64,000 nucleotides of DNA from assembly GCF_000711875.1 (NCBI RefSeq), contig NZ_JONM01000001.1:1-64000 (forward strand), given 5' to 3'. Within the stretch, counting starts at the first letter, position 1. Each line of letters starts with the position of its first letter. This DNA is from Andreprevotia chitinilytica DSM 18519 (lineage in GTDB: Bacteria > Pseudomonadota > Gammaproteobacteria > Burkholderiales > Chitinibacteraceae). Positions 42,775 to 53,384 of this stretch are shown here, piece after piece. Below the pieces are notes generated by a model that had not been told where the DNA came from, ran no database searches, and worked only from the letters and a program-made list of their open reading frames with translations. Position numbers and translations under genes: made by a program.

Positions 42775-43031
42775 GATCGGAGCGGCGTCAGCGGTATGGC
42801 TGGCCGTCGCCGTGACAGGTAAACACTGGATTTACCCAAGCCATAAACTTCAGCAATGATGTTCGGCGAGTACTGGCACGATCAATTGGCGCAAAGGTCA
42901 GCTTTGGCTATTGCAAGCGAGGCTAACCTGATTCGCGGCTAAAATTCGGTGTTGTGCGCAGTGTACCGTTGGCTACGCTGAACAGGATGGCGGGTAGGCA
43001 GTTGTTCCCCACTGCGATGATCTTGGAGTGA

Positions 43032-44006
43032 ATGATGAAAATCTGGTCCGGGCTGTTGTTGGCATGTGTGACCGCGTTGGCGTGTACCGGAATCTGGGCC
43101 GATGGCGGCAAGGTGAATGCTTTGGGCGGCACGGTGAGTGTGATTCGCGCATCCGCTGCCCCTGTCGCACTGCATACAGGTGATGCAGTGAATATCGGTG
43201 ACACCGTCACGACAGCGGCGAATAGCTGGGTGGTGCTGAGCATGGAGGACGGTGCGAGTGTCTCCTTGCGCCAGAATGCCAAATTGCGCGTCGACGCGTA
43301 TCACTACGACCCGGATACCCCGCAGCAAGGCAAGAGCTGGTTTTCGCTGCTGCAAGGGGCGATGCGCTCGGTGACTGGCGCAATCGGTCACCTGAACCCG
43401 GGCAGCTATCGCCTGAATACGCCGACCGCAACCATCGGTATTCGGGGCACCGATTACGATGCTGTTGTGGTGACCGACGACACCAATCCGGATATGCCAG
43501 CTGGCACTTATCACACCGTGCATGCCGGTGGGACGGTGTTCGAGGGGGCGAACGGCAAGGTGGACGTCTCCCCCCGGCAAAACGTCTGGCTGGGAGGGCG
43601 TGGCACAGGCAAACCGGAGCCAATGCAGGCGCGGCAATTGGGTGTGTGGTCACGCTTGCAGCAGTTTGACCGCCGTGTTCATCTCAACAACGTATTGCAA
43701 CGGCTGCATCAGCGTTCAGGTGATGGTTTTACCCTCAATCCAGCTCGCCTTGACCGGGGACGGGAGCGTGTCGAAGCACGGATGCAGCATGTATCCCAAG
43801 ATCGTGAAGAGCGGCGCCAAAAGCTGCGGGAGGAACACAAGCAGCATGCAGGCCAGCCACATCATGACTTCGTCGGAGGGGTGAAACAGTGGGCGCACCG
43901 CAACGGCGGACACGGCCCGGAAGAGCATCCTCACCGTCGCGGCAAGCACGGCGAGGGAATACACGGCGGTGGCCCTGGGCAGGGGCGTGGTGGTGGCAAC
44001 GATTGA
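43032..44006 (+). CDS. Exported FecR-domain protein with His/Gly-rich tail
   Basis: This 324-residue protein has a signal peptide (about 1-23, ending CTGIWA). A FecR domain follows (about 50-195): VNIGDTVTTAANSWVVLSMEDGASVSLR, then TATIGIRGTDYDAVVV and GTVFEGANGKVDVSP. The middle (about 240-275) is charged and helical (RGRERVEARMQ, QDREERRQKLREEHKQ). The last 50 residues are rich in His and Gly (HRNGGHGPEEHPHRRGKHGE). FecR domains in stand-alone exported proteins are not ferric-citrate sensors; they appear in surface or cell-wall contexts. The tail could bind metal. No sigma factor or TonB receptor is adjacent. Confidence 0.85.
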   Translation: MMKIWSGLLLACVTALACTGIWADGGKVNALGGTVSVIRASAAPVALHTGDAVNIGDTVTTAANSWVVLSMEDGASVSLRQNAKLRVDAYHYDPDTPQQGKSWFSLLQGAMRSVTGAIGHLNPGSYRLNTPTATIGIRGTDYDAVVVTDDTNPDMPAGTYHTVHAGGTVFEGANGKVDVSPRQNVWLGGRGTGKPEPMQARQLGVWSRLQQFDRRVHLNNVLQRLHQRSGDGFTLNPARLDRGRERVEARMQHVSQDREERRQKLREEHKQHAGQPHHDFVGGVKQWAHRNGGHGPEEHPHRRGKHGEGIHGGGPGQGRGGGND

Positions 44007-44011
44007 AGGTA

Positions 44012-44040
44012 CGTGCCGGACGTTTCTGCATCCGGCACGG
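44012..44040. terminator. Hairpin between convergent genes
   Basis: CGTGCCGGA (44012-44020) and TCCGGCACG (44031-44039) with a 10-nt loop, lying between the FecR-domain gene and nadB, which converge here. The T-tract is weak. Confidence 0.55.
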
Positions 44041-44055
44041 TATTGACCAAGGCGA

Positions 44056-45648
44056 TCAGGGTTGCAGGATGGTGGGCTTGGCGTCCGGCAGCATATCCGG
44101 GTAGTCACGGCTGTAATGCAGTCCCCGGCTTTCCTGGCGCGCCATTGCACAACGCACGATCAATTCCGCCGTCGTCACCAGATTGCGCAGCTCGATCAGG
44201 TCGTTGGCAACGCGGAAATTGCTGTAGTACTCGTGGATTTCGCTTTGTAGCAACTGGATGCGGTGCAGCGCACGTTCCAGGCGTTTGTTGGTACGCACGA
44301 TGCCGACGTAATCCCACATGAAACGGCGCAATTCGTCCCAGTTATGTGAGATCACCACCTCTTCATCCGGATCGGTAACGCGGCTTTCATCCCATTCCGG
44401 CACCTGTGGCAATTTGATCTTGCCTTGGGCAAGGATGTCTTCGGCGGCAGCCTTGCCAAGTACCATGCACTCCAGCAACGAGTTTGACGCCAGCCGATTC
44501 GCGCCATGCAGGCCAGTGCAAGCCACTTCACCGACGCCATACAGACCGGCTACATCGGTGTGCCCCTTCAAGTCGACGACCAGTCCGCCGCAGGTGTAGT
44601 GCGCAGCTGGCACGACCGGAATCGGTTCCTTGGTGATATCGATGCCGAGCTCCAGGCAGCGTTGGTAGATGGTCGGGAAGTGTTCTTTGACGAAGCGCGC
44701 TGGTTTGTAGCTGATATCGAGATAAACGCAGTCGTAACCGCCTTTTTTCATCTCGAAGTCGATGGCGCGGGCAACCACATCACGCGGGGCGAGTTCGGCG
44801 CGCTCATCATGATCCGGCATGAAGCGTGTGCCATCCGGTAGTCGCAGAATGCCGCCTTCGCCACGTACTGCTTCGGTGATCAGGAAGGATTTGGCATCCG
44901 GGTGATACAGGCAGGTTGGATGGAACTGGATGAATTCCATGTTCGAAACCCGGCAGCCGGCGCGCCAGCCCATGGCAATGCCATCGCCGGTCGCGACATC
45001 CGGGTTGCTGGTATAGAGGTACACCTTGCCTGCACCGCCAGTCGCCAGCACGGTGTGGCTGGCCAGCACCGTCTCAACGCTGTCGGTCTCGATGTTGTAC
45101 ACATAGGCGCCCCAGACACGTTGCGTGTCCTGGCCGAGCTTTTTCGAGGTGATCAGATCCAGCGCGATGTGGTTTTCCAACACGGAAATATTCGGGTGCG
45201 CCGCCACCTTGGTCGCCAGCGTTTCAATGACGGCTGCCCCGGTCGCATCGGCGGCATGAATGATGCGGCGGTGGCTGTGGCCCCCTTCGCGGGTCAGGTG
45301 ATAGCCGTGATAGTTGATGTCGCCGGACTGATCCTTGGTGAAGGGCACGCCCATGGCGATCAGCCAGTCGATGGCTTCGCGAGAGTGTTCGATGATGAAA
45401 CGGGTTGCTTCGGGATCGCACAGACCGGCACCAGCGACAAAGGTATCGTTGATATGTAGCTCGACACTGTCGTGGTCGTCCAGCACGCCAGCAATGCCGC
45501 CTTGCGCCCAGCCACTGCCGCCATCGCGCAGATTGCGCTTGGTGATGAGACCCACTTTGAGCTTGTCCGCCAGATGCAGTGCGATGGTCATGCCACCCAG
45601 TCCGCTTCCCACGATCAGTACGTCGAATTGCCGCATTGCTTGTTCCAT
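44056..45648 (-). CDS. nadB: L-aspartate oxidase
   Basis: This 530-residue flavoenzyme oxidises aspartate to iminoaspartate, the first step of NAD synthesis. [21 protein letters not shown] is the FAD dinucleotide-binding start. [19 protein letters not shown] and [17 protein letters not shown] are family motifs, and the C-terminal [15 protein letters not shown] and [20 protein letters not shown] stretches complete the fumarate-reductase-type fold. Start choice between ATG at 45648 and 45636 is open. It is divergent from rpoE, an order common in betaproteobacteria. nadA and nadC are not in the window. Confidence 0.96.
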   Translation of the reverse strand: MEQAMRQFDVLIVGSGLGGMTIALHLADKLKVGLITKRNLRDGGSGWAQGGIAGVLDDHDSVELHINDTFVAGAGLCDPEATRFIIEHSREAIDWLIAMGVPFTKDQSGDINYHGYHLTREGGHSHRRIIHAADATGAAVIETLATKVAAHPNISVLENHIALDLITSKKLGQDTQRVWGAYVYNIETDSVETVLASHTVLATGGAGKVYLYTSNPDVATGDGIAMGWRAGCRVSNMEFIQFHPTCLYHPDAKSFLITEAVRGEGGILRLPDGTRFMPDHDERAELAPRDVVARAIDFEMKKGGYDCVYLDISYKPARFVKEHFPTIYQRCLELGIDITKEPIPVVPAAHYTCGGLVVDLKGHTDVAGLYGVGEVACTGLHGANRLASNSLLECMVLGKAAAEDILAQGKIKLPQVPEWDESRVTDPDEEVVISHNWDELRRFMWDYVGIVRTNKRLERALHRIQLLQSEIHEYYSNFRVANDLIELRNLVTTAELIVRCAMARQESRGLHYSRDYPDMLPDAKPTILQP

Positions 45649-45802
45649 CCAACCGATAAGACAGGTAAATATAACAGAGCGCTTGCGCTTGCCGGGGCCG
45701 GCTGGCTCCGTCAGAATCGCCGGCTTGTCGGTGCTTGCAAATCCGCTTGTCAGCCACGATCTGTATCCGGATTGCATACAGCCCGACCGTACGGAGCACG
45801 CA

Positions 45803-46414
45803 TTGGAAAAACCCACCGAACGGGATATCGACGCAGAACTGGTTGCACGGGTACAAGCCGGCGACAAGCACGCGTTCGAATTGCTGGTGATCAAGTATCA
45901 GCGACGTATCGCCCGGCTGTTGTCACGCCTCATCCGTGACGCGGCAGAAATCGAAGATGTGACCCAAGAGGCTTTCATCAAAGCCTATCGTGCGCTGCCG
46001 TCTTTCCGTGGTGAATCGGCGTTCTACACTTGGCTCTACCGCATTGCGATCAATACAGCTAAAAATTATCTAGCGTCTCAAGGTCGTCGTCCGCAACTTG
46101 TGGCTGACTATGAGGACGAAGAAGGTGAGACACTCGATGCGGCGGCACAAATCCCGGATCATGCGACGCCGGAGTCTGAACTCTCAAACAGGGAGATTGT
46201 CAGAACCGTAAACGAGGCTGTCGACGGCCTTCCGGAAGAGCTCCGCACAGCGATCACCTTGCGTGAGATGGAAGGTTTGTCCTACGAAGATATCGCTGGA
46301 TTGATGAACTGCCCGATCGGAACTGTGCGTTCGCGGATATTCCGCGCACGTGAAGCGATTGCGAACAAACTCAGGCCACTGCTGGATTCGGTTGGTAAGG
46401 ATCGGCGCTGGTAA
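45803..46414 (+). CDS. rpoE: RNA polymerase sigma-E factor
   Basis: This 203-residue ECF sigma factor controls the envelope stress response. Region 2 includes [20 protein letters not shown] and [21 protein letters not shown]. Region 4 has [20 protein letters not shown] followed by [22 protein letters not shown]. The start is TTG at 45803 with GGAG 8-11 bp upstream; no ATG lies in frame near the family N-terminus. It heads the rpoE-rseA-rseB-degP cluster, whose products form its control circuit. Confidence 0.96.
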   Translation: MEKPTERDIDAELVARVQAGDKHAFELLVIKYQRRIARLLSRLIRDAAEIEDVTQEAFIKAYRALPSFRGESAFYTWLYRIAINTAKNYLASQGRRPQLVADYEDEEGETLDAAAQIPDHATPESELSNREIVRTVNEAVDGLPEELRTAITLREMEGLSYEDIAGLMNCPIGTVRSRIFRAREAIANKLRPLLDSVGKDRRW

Positions 46415-46445
46415 GGGTTGAAGAGGCTTTTGGAAGGTCATGCAA

Positions 46446-46949
46446 ATGAAAGAAAAACTGTCTGCACTGGTTGATGGCGAACTTCCCCACGCTGAATGCG
46501 ACCAGTTGCTTGCGGCGCTTGCTGTTGATCCGGCGCTGAAAAAAGACTGGCAGCACTGGCATATGGTGGGTGATGCGCTCAATGAGCATCCGCTGCTTTC
46601 GCCTGATTTCATGGAGCGCTTCAGTGTTCGGCTGGCGGCAGAGCCAATCGTGATTGCCCCGGCCGCTCGCCGCCGCAAGCGCGATATCCTCAAACGTGCA
46701 GTGGCACCATTTTCCGTCGCAGCGTCGGTCGCGTTCGTCAGCCTCGTCGCCTGGCAGGCTTATCACGGTGCCTCCCAACCCTCCCTGCCTTCAGGGGGGG
46801 CACAGTTTGCGCAAAACGCTACACCGCAGACGACTGCGGATACGAGTCGGCTGCGTGCCTATATCGCCGCGCACCGCGCAGATCTTGGTAATCCATTTAC
46901 CAATCAGGATGTAATGGCCGTTTCTTATCAGGCACAAGCAACTCGATGA
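46446..46949 (+). CDS. rseA: Anti-sigma-E factor RseA
   Basis: This 167-residue inner membrane protein holds RpoE inactive until DegS-type cleavage. The cytoplasmic anti-sigma domain (MKEKLSALVDGELPHAECDQ onwards) is followed by one membrane segment (about 84-103, VAPFSVAASVAFVSLVAWQA). A periplasmic tail for RseB binding ends the protein. The ATG at 46446 is chosen because GGAAGG lies 8 bp upstream; ATG at 46440 is only 2 bp away from that site. Its stop overlaps the rseB start. Confidence 0.93.
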   Translation: MKEKLSALVDGELPHAECDQLLAALAVDPALKKDWQHWHMVGDALNEHPLLSPDFMERFSVRLAAEPIVIAPAARRRKRDILKRAVAPFSVAASVAFVSLVAWQAYHGASQPSLPSGGAQFAQNATPQTTADTSRLRAYIAAHRADLGNPFTNQDVMAVSYQAQATR

Positions 46950-47929
46950 TGCACATGCTTGGTTTGCAACGATATGCGCGCCTTTTGTTCGCGATGGGTT
47001 TTCTTGCGCCAGCGCTCGTCTGTGCTGCTGATTTATTGTCGAATCAAGAAGCGGCCCAGCTCTTGGGACGCATGGCGCATGCTCCCCAAGAGCTGTCATA
47101 TCAAGGCGTTTATATTCACCAGCGCGGCGATCTGATTGAAGCGATGCGCGTTGTGCATATTCGCGACGGCAATTTTGATGCCGAGCGGCGCGAGTCACTT
47201 GATGGCCCGCCGCGCGAATATCTGCGGCAAGGCGACCAAGTCAGCATCTATACCCCGGACAATTCGACGATTTCCCTGGATCGTCATCACTTGGCCAAGT
47301 TGTTTCCCCGCCAATTGCCAGATCAAGCCGAGCAGGTCTTGGCCGGATACCAGATTCGTGCCGTCGGGCGTGAGCGCGTTGCCGGTTTTGAAACCGATAT
47401 TTACGATTTCGAACCCAAAGATAAACTGCGTTTCCAACACCGTTTTTGGGTTCAGCCAGAAACCGGCTTAACGCTGAAAGCCGCCATGTTGGGCGCGCGG
47501 CGCGAACTGCTGGAAATGCAGGTTTTCTCGCAAATCCAGATTGGTGGGGATATCAGCCGTAAATTGCTACGATCCGCCCACCCGCTCAAGCCAGTGCAAG
47601 TCGAGTCTGGCCAGACAATGCCTGCCGCCAGTAGCAGGCAATGGGATGTGAAGTCTGCTCCTGCTGGTTTTGTGTTGATCAAGCAAATGCAGCGGCCAAT
47701 GCCAGGCCGAGATAAACCGGTGACCCATCAGCTATACAGTGATGGCTTGGTGGTGGTTTCCATATTTATCGAGCCCTTCGATAATCGCGAACCGGTTGGC
47801 ATTACGGTGCAAGGTGGCATGAGCGTTTTTGCGCGACAAGCAGGCCCTTATTTGCTGACTGCACTGGGTGAGGTACCACCTGAAACCGTTCAGTTGTTCA
47901 GCTCGCTTTATCAATTCAAAGATAAATAA
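46946..47929 (+). CDS. rseB: Sigma-E regulatory protein RseB/MucB
   Basis: This 327-residue periplasmic protein binds RseA and senses mislocalised lipopolysaccharide or porin. A signal peptide (about 1-27, ending LVCAA) precedes the MucB/RseB N-terminal domain (LSYQGVYIHQRGDLIEAMRVVH) and the C-terminal domain (SAPAGFVLIKQMQRPMP; LYSDGLVVVSIFIEPF). It overlaps rseA by ATGA. A 258-bp gap to degP follows. Confidence 0.94.
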   Translation: MMHMLGLQRYARLLFAMGFLAPALVCAADLLSNQEAAQLLGRMAHAPQELSYQGVYIHQRGDLIEAMRVVHIRDGNFDAERRESLDGPPREYLRQGDQVSIYTPDNSTISLDRHHLAKLFPRQLPDQAEQVLAGYQIRAVGRERVAGFETDIYDFEPKDKLRFQHRFWVQPETGLTLKAAMLGARRELLEMQVFSQIQIGGDISRKLLRSAHPLKPVQVESGQTMPAASSRQWDVKSAPAGFVLIKQMQRPMPGRDKPVTHQLYSDGLVVVSIFIEPFDNREPVGITVQGGMSVFARQAGPYLLTALGEVPPETVQLFSSLYQFKDK

Positions 47930-48187
47930 GCGACCGAGCCGCGGCTGAATTGATTGCTTTCCTGAGTTCCGGCGCAACTGATTCTTGATCGCGTGAAAAA
48001 TGACTTTGCCGTGAACGAGCTGAACCAAGCGTTGTCTTGCAAGATGCCGCCGGCGTTTGGTTTGCTCGCTTATTTAGTGAAAGCATCACGCTGTCGGCTG
48101 GCGCATCGGTGTTTAGCCGGCTCGTTTGCCAATGAAACGAAGCGTCTTCAATTAACTAACCTTGCTTTGTGGATGGATGAACAAGTG

Positions 48188-49627
48188 ATGATAAAGAAAC
48201 ACTGGCTTATTGCCGGGCTTCTGGCGCTCGGTTTTTCGGCCGCGGCTCAAGCTGCCACTCCTGCGGTCGCATTGCCCGACTTTACCCAGCTTGTCGAAAA
48301 AGAAGGCAAAGCTGTCGTTAATATCTCGACCACCGCGACGATTCGCGAAACTGCTGCGGTTGGCCAGGGTGGTCCGAATGACGATGTATTCGATCTGTTC
48401 CGCCGCTTTGGTTTCCCAACCCCGCCGCTGCAGCGTGGTCAGCCTGACCAGCCCCAGGAGCGACAAGCACAATCGCTGGGTTCGGGTTTCATCATTGACT
48501 CGGCGGGTTATGTCCTCACCAATGCGCACGTGATTGCCCAGGCGGACGAGATCAAGGTCAAGCTGACGGACAAGCGTGAATTTAAGGCCAAAGTAATTGG
48601 GTCGGATGCCAGCACGGATGTTGCTTTGTTGAAAATCGAAGCGACCAACTTACCCAAGGTGGACATTGGCAACTCCGAGAAACTGAAAGTCGGGGAGTGG
48701 GTCGCTGCCATTGGCGCACCATTTGGATTTGAGAACTCGGTAACGGCTGGCATCGTCTCCGCCAAGGGCCGTAGCTTGCCGGACGAGACATTCGTTCCAT
48801 TTATTCAGACCGACGTTGCGATCAACCCCGGTAACTCGGGCGGCCCGCTGTTCAATCTAAGCGGTGAAGTGGTCGGTATCAATTCGCAGATTTATAGCCG
48901 TTCCGGCGGCTTCATGGGGTTGTCGTTCTCGATCCCGATTGATGTCGCGATGAAAGTCGCGGAAGAGCTCAAAGCCAATGGTCATGTCACGCGCGGCAAA
49001 ATCGGCGTGACAATTCAGGAAGTCAGCGAGGAACTGGCGAAGAGCTTCGGCCTGACCAAGGCGGGCGGGGCATTGTTGTCTGCTGTCGAGAAAGACGGCC
49101 CGGCTGACAAGGCTGGCCTCAAGGCGGGCGACATCATCCTCAAGTACAACGGCCAAGCGATCCAGACTACCAGCGATCTGCCGCGACTCGTTACTGCGAC
49201 CAAGCCGGCGACGATTGCCAAGGTACAAATCTGGCGTGACCGTGTGGCGCGTGATGTCAGCGTCACGATTGGCAAGCTGGATGTCGCGACGGGCTCCAGC
49301 CGTGAGCGCGAGTACAAGGGCGGGCAGGCGCAAGAAGATAGCAATCGTTTCGGCTTGACGGTTCGCGAACTCAATCCGCGGCAACTGAAGGAAATCGGGA
49401 TCAAGTTTGGCTTGTTGGTGCAAGGGGCGATTGGTGCGGCAGCTCGTGCCGGGATACAACAGAATGACGTGATTGCCGGCATCGGTGGTAGTGACCTCAC
49501 CAGCATGCAGCAACTGCGCGGTGCGCTGAATGCACTCAAGCCCGGTGAAACGTTGCCACTAAGGGTCATGCGCGGTGACGGTGCCTTGTTTATGTCGATC
49601 AAGGCCCCGGAAAAGGCGGAAAAATGA
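48188..49627 (+). CDS. degP: Periplasmic serine protease DegP/MucD
   Basis: This 479-residue HtrA protease and chaperone degrades misfolded envelope proteins. Signal peptide about 1-22 (ending AAAQA). The catalytic triad is His114 (TNAHVI), Asp144 (STDVALLKIE) and Ser217 (INPGNSGGPLFN). Two PDZ domains follow (about 260-355 and 375-470), each with a GxxxxDVI-type strand. ATG at 48188 fits the signal peptide; upstream in-frame starts would add an unconserved tail. The 258-bp upstream gap may hold its own promoter. The next gene overlaps its stop. Confidence 0.95.
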   Translation: MIKKHWLIAGLLALGFSAAAQAATPAVALPDFTQLVEKEGKAVVNISTTATIRETAAVGQGGPNDDVFDLFRRFGFPTPPLQRGQPDQPQERQAQSLGSGFIIDSAGYVLTNAHVIAQADEIKVKLTDKREFKAKVIGSDASTDVALLKIEATNLPKVDIGNSEKLKVGEWVAAIGAPFGFENSVTAGIVSAKGRSLPDETFVPFIQTDVAINPGNSGGPLFNLSGEVVGINSQIYSRSGGFMGLSFSIPIDVAMKVAEELKANGHVTRGKIGVTIQEVSEELAKSFGLTKAGGALLSAVEKDGPADKAGLKAGDIILKYNGQAIQTTSDLPRLVTATKPATIAKVQIWRDRVARDVSVTIGKLDVATGSSREREYKGGQAQEDSNRFGLTVRELNPRQLKEIGIKFGLLVQGAIGAAARAGIQQNDVIAGIGGSDLTSMQQLRGALNALKPGETLPLRVMRGDGALFMSIKAPEKAEK

Positions 49628-49866
49628 GCGCTTTGACGCTATATGGTCGCGAGTATTGTTCGCTGTGCACCACAATGCGCGAGCAACTGGCATCGTTGGC
49701 ACCAAATCGTGGTTTTTCAGTCCGTTGGGTTGATATCGATGACGATGACGGACTTGAAGAACGTTACGGTGAATTGGTGCCCGTGCTCGAGACGGCTGAG
49801 GGCAAAGAGATCTGTCACTACCATCTCGATCTGGCCGCATTGAATGATTGGCTGGGCGCGCGCTAA
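49624..49866 (+). CDS. Glutaredoxin family protein
   Basis: This 80-residue protein starts MSALTLYGREYCSLCTTMRE: a glutaredoxin-like fold with a CSLC motif (Cys12, Cys15). DDDDGLEERYGELVPVLETAEG gives the cis-Pro strand with VPV. It belongs to the DUF836 group that commonly sits between degP and lepA in betaproteobacteria. Its ATG overlaps the degP stop (ATGA). Its redox partner is unknown. Confidence 0.9.
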   Translation: MSALTLYGREYCSLCTTMREQLASLAPNRGFSVRWVDIDDDDGLEERYGELVPVLETAEGKEICHYHLDLAALNDWLGAR

Positions 49867-50048
49867 ATGCGTCGATGGGTCGAAGGGGCGGTCTTGAAAG
49901 GCTCCAGAATGGCTGTTATCTAACCAACCCTGAGTACGGGGCTTTTGCTCGACGCGGTGCAAAACGATTGGCGGTTTGCACCGCGTCTCAATCAGCCAAC
50001 ACGTGTTTGGCCAAAATCCGGTAAAATCAGCCCCCACAGCACATATAC

Positions 50049-50074
50049 AGGGCACGCGTTGCGTGCCCTTTTTT
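50049..50074 (+). terminator. Rho-independent terminator before lepA
   Basis: AGGGCACGC, loop GTT, GCGTGCCCTTTTTT. It closes the sigma-E gene cluster 16 bp before the lepA start. Confidence 0.88.
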
Positions 50075-50090
50075 CGTAACACGGAAGTCC

Positions 50091-51884
50091 ATGGATCACA
50101 TTCGCAACTTCTCCATCATTGCCCACATCGACCACGGCAAATCCACGCTGGCCGATCGCTTTATTCAGTTTTGCGGCGGTCTGGAGCTGCGGGAAATGAG
50201 TGCGCAAGTGCTCGATTCGATGGATATCGAGAAAGAGCGCGGCATTACGATCAAGGCGCAAACCGCTGCGCTGCAATACAAGGCTCGCAATGGCAAGGTT
50301 TATAACCTGAACCTGATTGATACCCCGGGGCACGTTGATTTCAGCTATGAAGTCAGCCGCTCGCTCGCTGCTTGCGAAGGGGCTTTGCTGGTCGTCGATG
50401 CTTCGCAAGGTGTCGAAGCGCAAACGGTTGCCAACTGTTATACCGCCATCGAACAAGGTGTCGAGGTGGTCGCGGTACTGAACAAGATCGATTTGCCCGC
50501 TGCTGAGCCAGAGCGCGTGATCGACGAGATTGAAGACATTGTCGGCATCGATGCAACTGATGCGGTGCGCGCCTCGGCCAAGAACGGCATCGGTATCGAA
50601 GACATCCTCGAAGAAGTCGTCAACAAGATACCGCCTCCGACGGGGAACCCGGCGGGGCCGCTCAAGGCGCTGATTGTCGATTCCTGGTTCGACAATTATG
50701 TTGGCGTCGTGATGCTGGTGCGTGTGGTCGATGGCGAAATCAAGCCAAAAGACAAATTGCTGTTCATGTCGACCAAAGCGCAGAATTTATGCGAGCAGGT
50801 CGGGGTGTTTACCCCGAAAACTGTGCAACGTGATGCGTTGCGGGCCGGTGAAGTGGGCTTCGTGATTGCTGGCATCAAAGAGTTGGCGAGCGCGAAAGTG
50901 GGCGACACGATCACCCACGTAAAACCGGCCGCAGAAGCGCCCTTGCCTGGGTTCAAGGAAGTCAAATCGCAGGTGTTTGCCGGCCTTTATCCAGTGGAAA
51001 GCCACGACTATGAGTCATTGCGTGACTCCCTGGAAAAACTGCGCTTGAACGATGCCTCGTTGCATTTCGAACCCGAAGTCTCACAGGCGCTTGGTTTCGG
51101 TTTCCGCTGTGGCTTCCTCGGCCTTTTGCACCTCGAAATCGTGCAGGAGCGGCTGGAGCGCGAGTTCGATATGGATCTCATCACGACCGCGCCGACGGTG
51201 GTGTATGAGGTACTGATGAAAGACGGCTCGATCATCGAGATCGAAAACCCATCCCGCCTGCCGGATCTTGGCAAGATCGAGGAAATTCGCGAGCCAATCA
51301 TCACTTCAACGATTCTGGTGCCACAGGACTATGTCGGTGCAGTGATGACACTGTGCAATCAGAAGCGCGGTGCCCAGCGAAACATGCAGTACATGGGCCG
51401 GCAAGTCATGCTGACTTACGATCTGCCGATGGCCGAAGTCGTAATGGACTTCTTCGATAAGCTCAAATCGGTCAGTCGTGGCTATGCCTCACTCGATTAC
51501 GATTTCAAGCAGTTCCAGGTTGATGATCTGGTCAAGCTTGACGTGCTGGTCAACGGCGAGAAAGTCGATGCGTTGAGCTTGATCGTGCATCGCGGGACCA
51601 GCGTGTATCGCGGGCGCGAATTGGTATCGAAAATGCGTGAACTCATTCCACGGCAAATGTTTGATATCGCAATCCAGGCTGCGATTGGCGCGAACATCAT
51701 TGCGCGTGAAACCGTCAAAGCCATGCGCAAAGACGTATTGGCCAAGTGCTACGGTGGCGACATTACCCGCAAGAAGAAACTGCTTGAGAAACAAAAGGCA
51801 GGTAAAAAGCGCATGAAACAGGTTGGCAATGTGGAAATTCCACAGGAAGCCTTCCTGGCGATTCTCCAGGTTTCAGACAAATAA
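50091..51884 (+). CDS. lepA: Elongation factor 4 (LepA)
   Basis: This 597-residue translational GTPase back-translocates stalled ribosomes and helps 30S biogenesis. G1 is [11 protein letters not shown] (residues 10-20), DTPGH is G3 and NKID is G4. Domains II and III, the LepA-specific C-terminal domain and the basic tail ([20 protein letters not shown]) are present. GGAAG lies 6-10 bp upstream. lepB follows after 12 bp, so the two are an operon. Confidence 0.98.
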   Translation: MDHIRNFSIIAHIDHGKSTLADRFIQFCGGLELREMSAQVLDSMDIEKERGITIKAQTAALQYKARNGKVYNLNLIDTPGHVDFSYEVSRSLAACEGALLVVDASQGVEAQTVANCYTAIEQGVEVVAVLNKIDLPAAEPERVIDEIEDIVGIDATDAVRASAKNGIGIEDILEEVVNKIPPPTGNPAGPLKALIVDSWFDNYVGVVMLVRVVDGEIKPKDKLLFMSTKAQNLCEQVGVFTPKTVQRDALRAGEVGFVIAGIKELASAKVGDTITHVKPAAEAPLPGFKEVKSQVFAGLYPVESHDYESLRDSLEKLRLNDASLHFEPEVSQALGFGFRCGFLGLLHLEIVQERLEREFDMDLITTAPTVVYEVLMKDGSIIEIENPSRLPDLGKIEEIREPIITSTILVPQDYVGAVMTLCNQKRGAQRNMQYMGRQVMLTYDLPMAEVVMDFFDKLKSVSRGYASLDYDFKQFQVDDLVKLDVLVNGEKVDALSLIVHRGTSVYRGRELVSKMRELIPRQMFDIAIQAAIGANIIARETVKAMRKDVLAKCYGGDITRKKKLLEKQKAGKKRMKQVGNVEIPQEAFLAILQVSDK

Positions 51885-51896
51885 CAAGGACCCCGC

Positions 51897-52853
51897 ATGA
51901 ACTGGCTTTATATCGGCATTGCCCTGGTTATCCTTGGCCCGATCCTGATCGGACTCGGTGCCAAACAAGAGCGGAAGAATAACGAGCCGCCGCAACTGGT
52001 GCAGTTCGGCTATATGGCCGCCATCATTGGCGTATTTGTCTTGCTGGTGCAAACGTTGTCGATTGCCTGGGCAATGTTGCTGTTTGTGTTGGTGACGGGC
52101 GTGGTTTGGGCACTGGATAAATTCATGCTGGCGAAGAAGCGCGGCGATGCTCAGCCAGCGGATTGGGTCGAGTATGGCCGAGGATTTTTCCCGGTGATTC
52201 TGGTGGTTTTTCTGTTGCGCGCCTTTGTGGTCGAGCCTTATCAGATTCCATCTTCATCGATGCGGCCGGGTTTGGTCGTCGGTGACTTTATTCTGGTCAA
52301 TAAATTCGCTTACGGCATTCGCTTGCCGATTCTCAATAATGTGATCGTGCCGCTTGGCAAGCCGCAGCATGGTGAAGTGATGGTGTTCAATTTCCCGGGC
52401 AATCCCAAGATCGATTACATCAAGCGTGTGATTGGTGTGCCGGGTGATACCGTTGAATATCGTCACAAGCGCTTGACCATTAATGGCAAGGCAGTGCCTA
52501 CGATGCCGGCTGGCCCGCTTGATTATCAGGAGGGCTTGGCGCTGGTCAGCAATGAGCAGCAAATGGAAAAGTATGGTGATCGGGACTACTACACGCTGTC
52601 CGTTCCCAATCAGCCGCCAGTCCAGTTGTCACAAGTCGCTGATTTTCCGTATCGCGAGAATTGCCGCTACGACGACGATGGCTTTGCTTGCACTGTTCCC
52701 GACGGTTACTACTTCATGATGGGGGACAATCGCGACCACAGCGCCGATAGCCGCTACTGGGGTTTTGTGCCGGATTCGTACATTGTTGGTAAGGCGTTTT
52801 TTGTCTGGTTCAACCTCAAGCAGCTTGGTCGGATTGGAACAGTAGTGCACTAA
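51897..52853 (+). CDS. lepB: Signal peptidase I
   Basis: This 318-residue inner membrane protease cuts signal peptides from exported proteins. Membrane segments lie at about 3-21, 38-75 and 97-110. The nucleophile Ser121 is in YQIPSSSMRPGL and the general base Lys176 is in IDYIKRVIGVPGD. The C-terminal box GDNRDHSADSRYWGFVP is intact. A short hairpin follows the stop (52864-52885, weak). The following genes are in the same direction. Confidence 0.97.
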   Translation: MNWLYIGIALVILGPILIGLGAKQERKNNEPPQLVQFGYMAAIIGVFVLLVQTLSIAWAMLLFVLVTGVVWALDKFMLAKKRGDAQPADWVEYGRGFFPVILVVFLLRAFVVEPYQIPSSSMRPGLVVGDFILVNKFAYGIRLPILNNVIVPLGKPQHGEVMVFNFPGNPKIDYIKRVIGVPGDTVEYRHKRLTINGKAVPTMPAGPLDYQEGLALVSNEQQMEKYGDRDYYTLSVPNQPPVQLSQVADFPYRENCRYDDDGFACTVPDGYYFMMGDNRDHSADSRYWGFVPDSYIVGKAFFVWFNLKQLGRIGTVVH

Positions 52854-53013
52854 GCAGAAGAGCCCGGCAGTTGTAAAAACTGCCGCTATGATGACAAAAG
52901 GTTGCTGGGCCGAGGCCGTACGGTGGTGTGAAATATCATCGCTGTATTGGCCTGATAGGCTGCATCATTTGTAATATCGCTCAATAATATAAATGGCTGA
53001 TTGGAGATCCACT

Positions 53014-53373
53014 ATGCGTGCGCAGCGGGGCTTGAGTTTTTTTGGGTTTATCATGGTTGCGATTGTCGTCGTTCTCGTGGCCTTGGTCGTGATGAAAGTG
53101 ATTCCGACTTATGTTGAATATATGTCGGTCAGGAAGGCGATCGATAACGTGGTGCGTGATCAAGCTGGTGCACCGCCTGCTGCGATCAAGGAATCATTTT
53201 CCAAGCATGCCGAGATCAGCAATATTTCAGCAGTTCACGCTAGCGATCTCGCAATCAGCCAAACGGGTGGGCGTACAACGGTTTCGGTGAATTACGAGCA
53301 GACTGTTCCGCTGGTTGCCAATATCAGCCTGTTGTTCGATTTCCAGTACAGCAAATCCAGCGGCGCTAACTAA
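53014..53373 (+). CDS. DUF4845 protein
   Basis: This 119-residue protein has an N-terminal membrane segment (about 9-30: FGFIMVAIVVVLVALVVMKV) after a short basic start (MRAQRGLS), similar to a pilin-like type. It ends with a beta-rich part (GRTTVSVNYEQTVPLVANIS). Proteins of this family sit between lepB and rnc in most betaproteobacteria; role unknown. ATG at 53014 has TTGGAGA 7-13 bp upstream; an upstream in-frame ATG is possible. rnc follows after 11 bp. Confidence 0.9.
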   Translation: MRAQRGLSFFGFIMVAIVVVLVALVVMKVIPTYVEYMSVRKAIDNVVRDQAGAPPAAIKESFSKHAEISNISAVHASDLAISQTGGRTTVSVNYEQTVPLVANISLLFDFQYSKSSGAN

Positions 53374-53384
53374 GTCTATCTATT

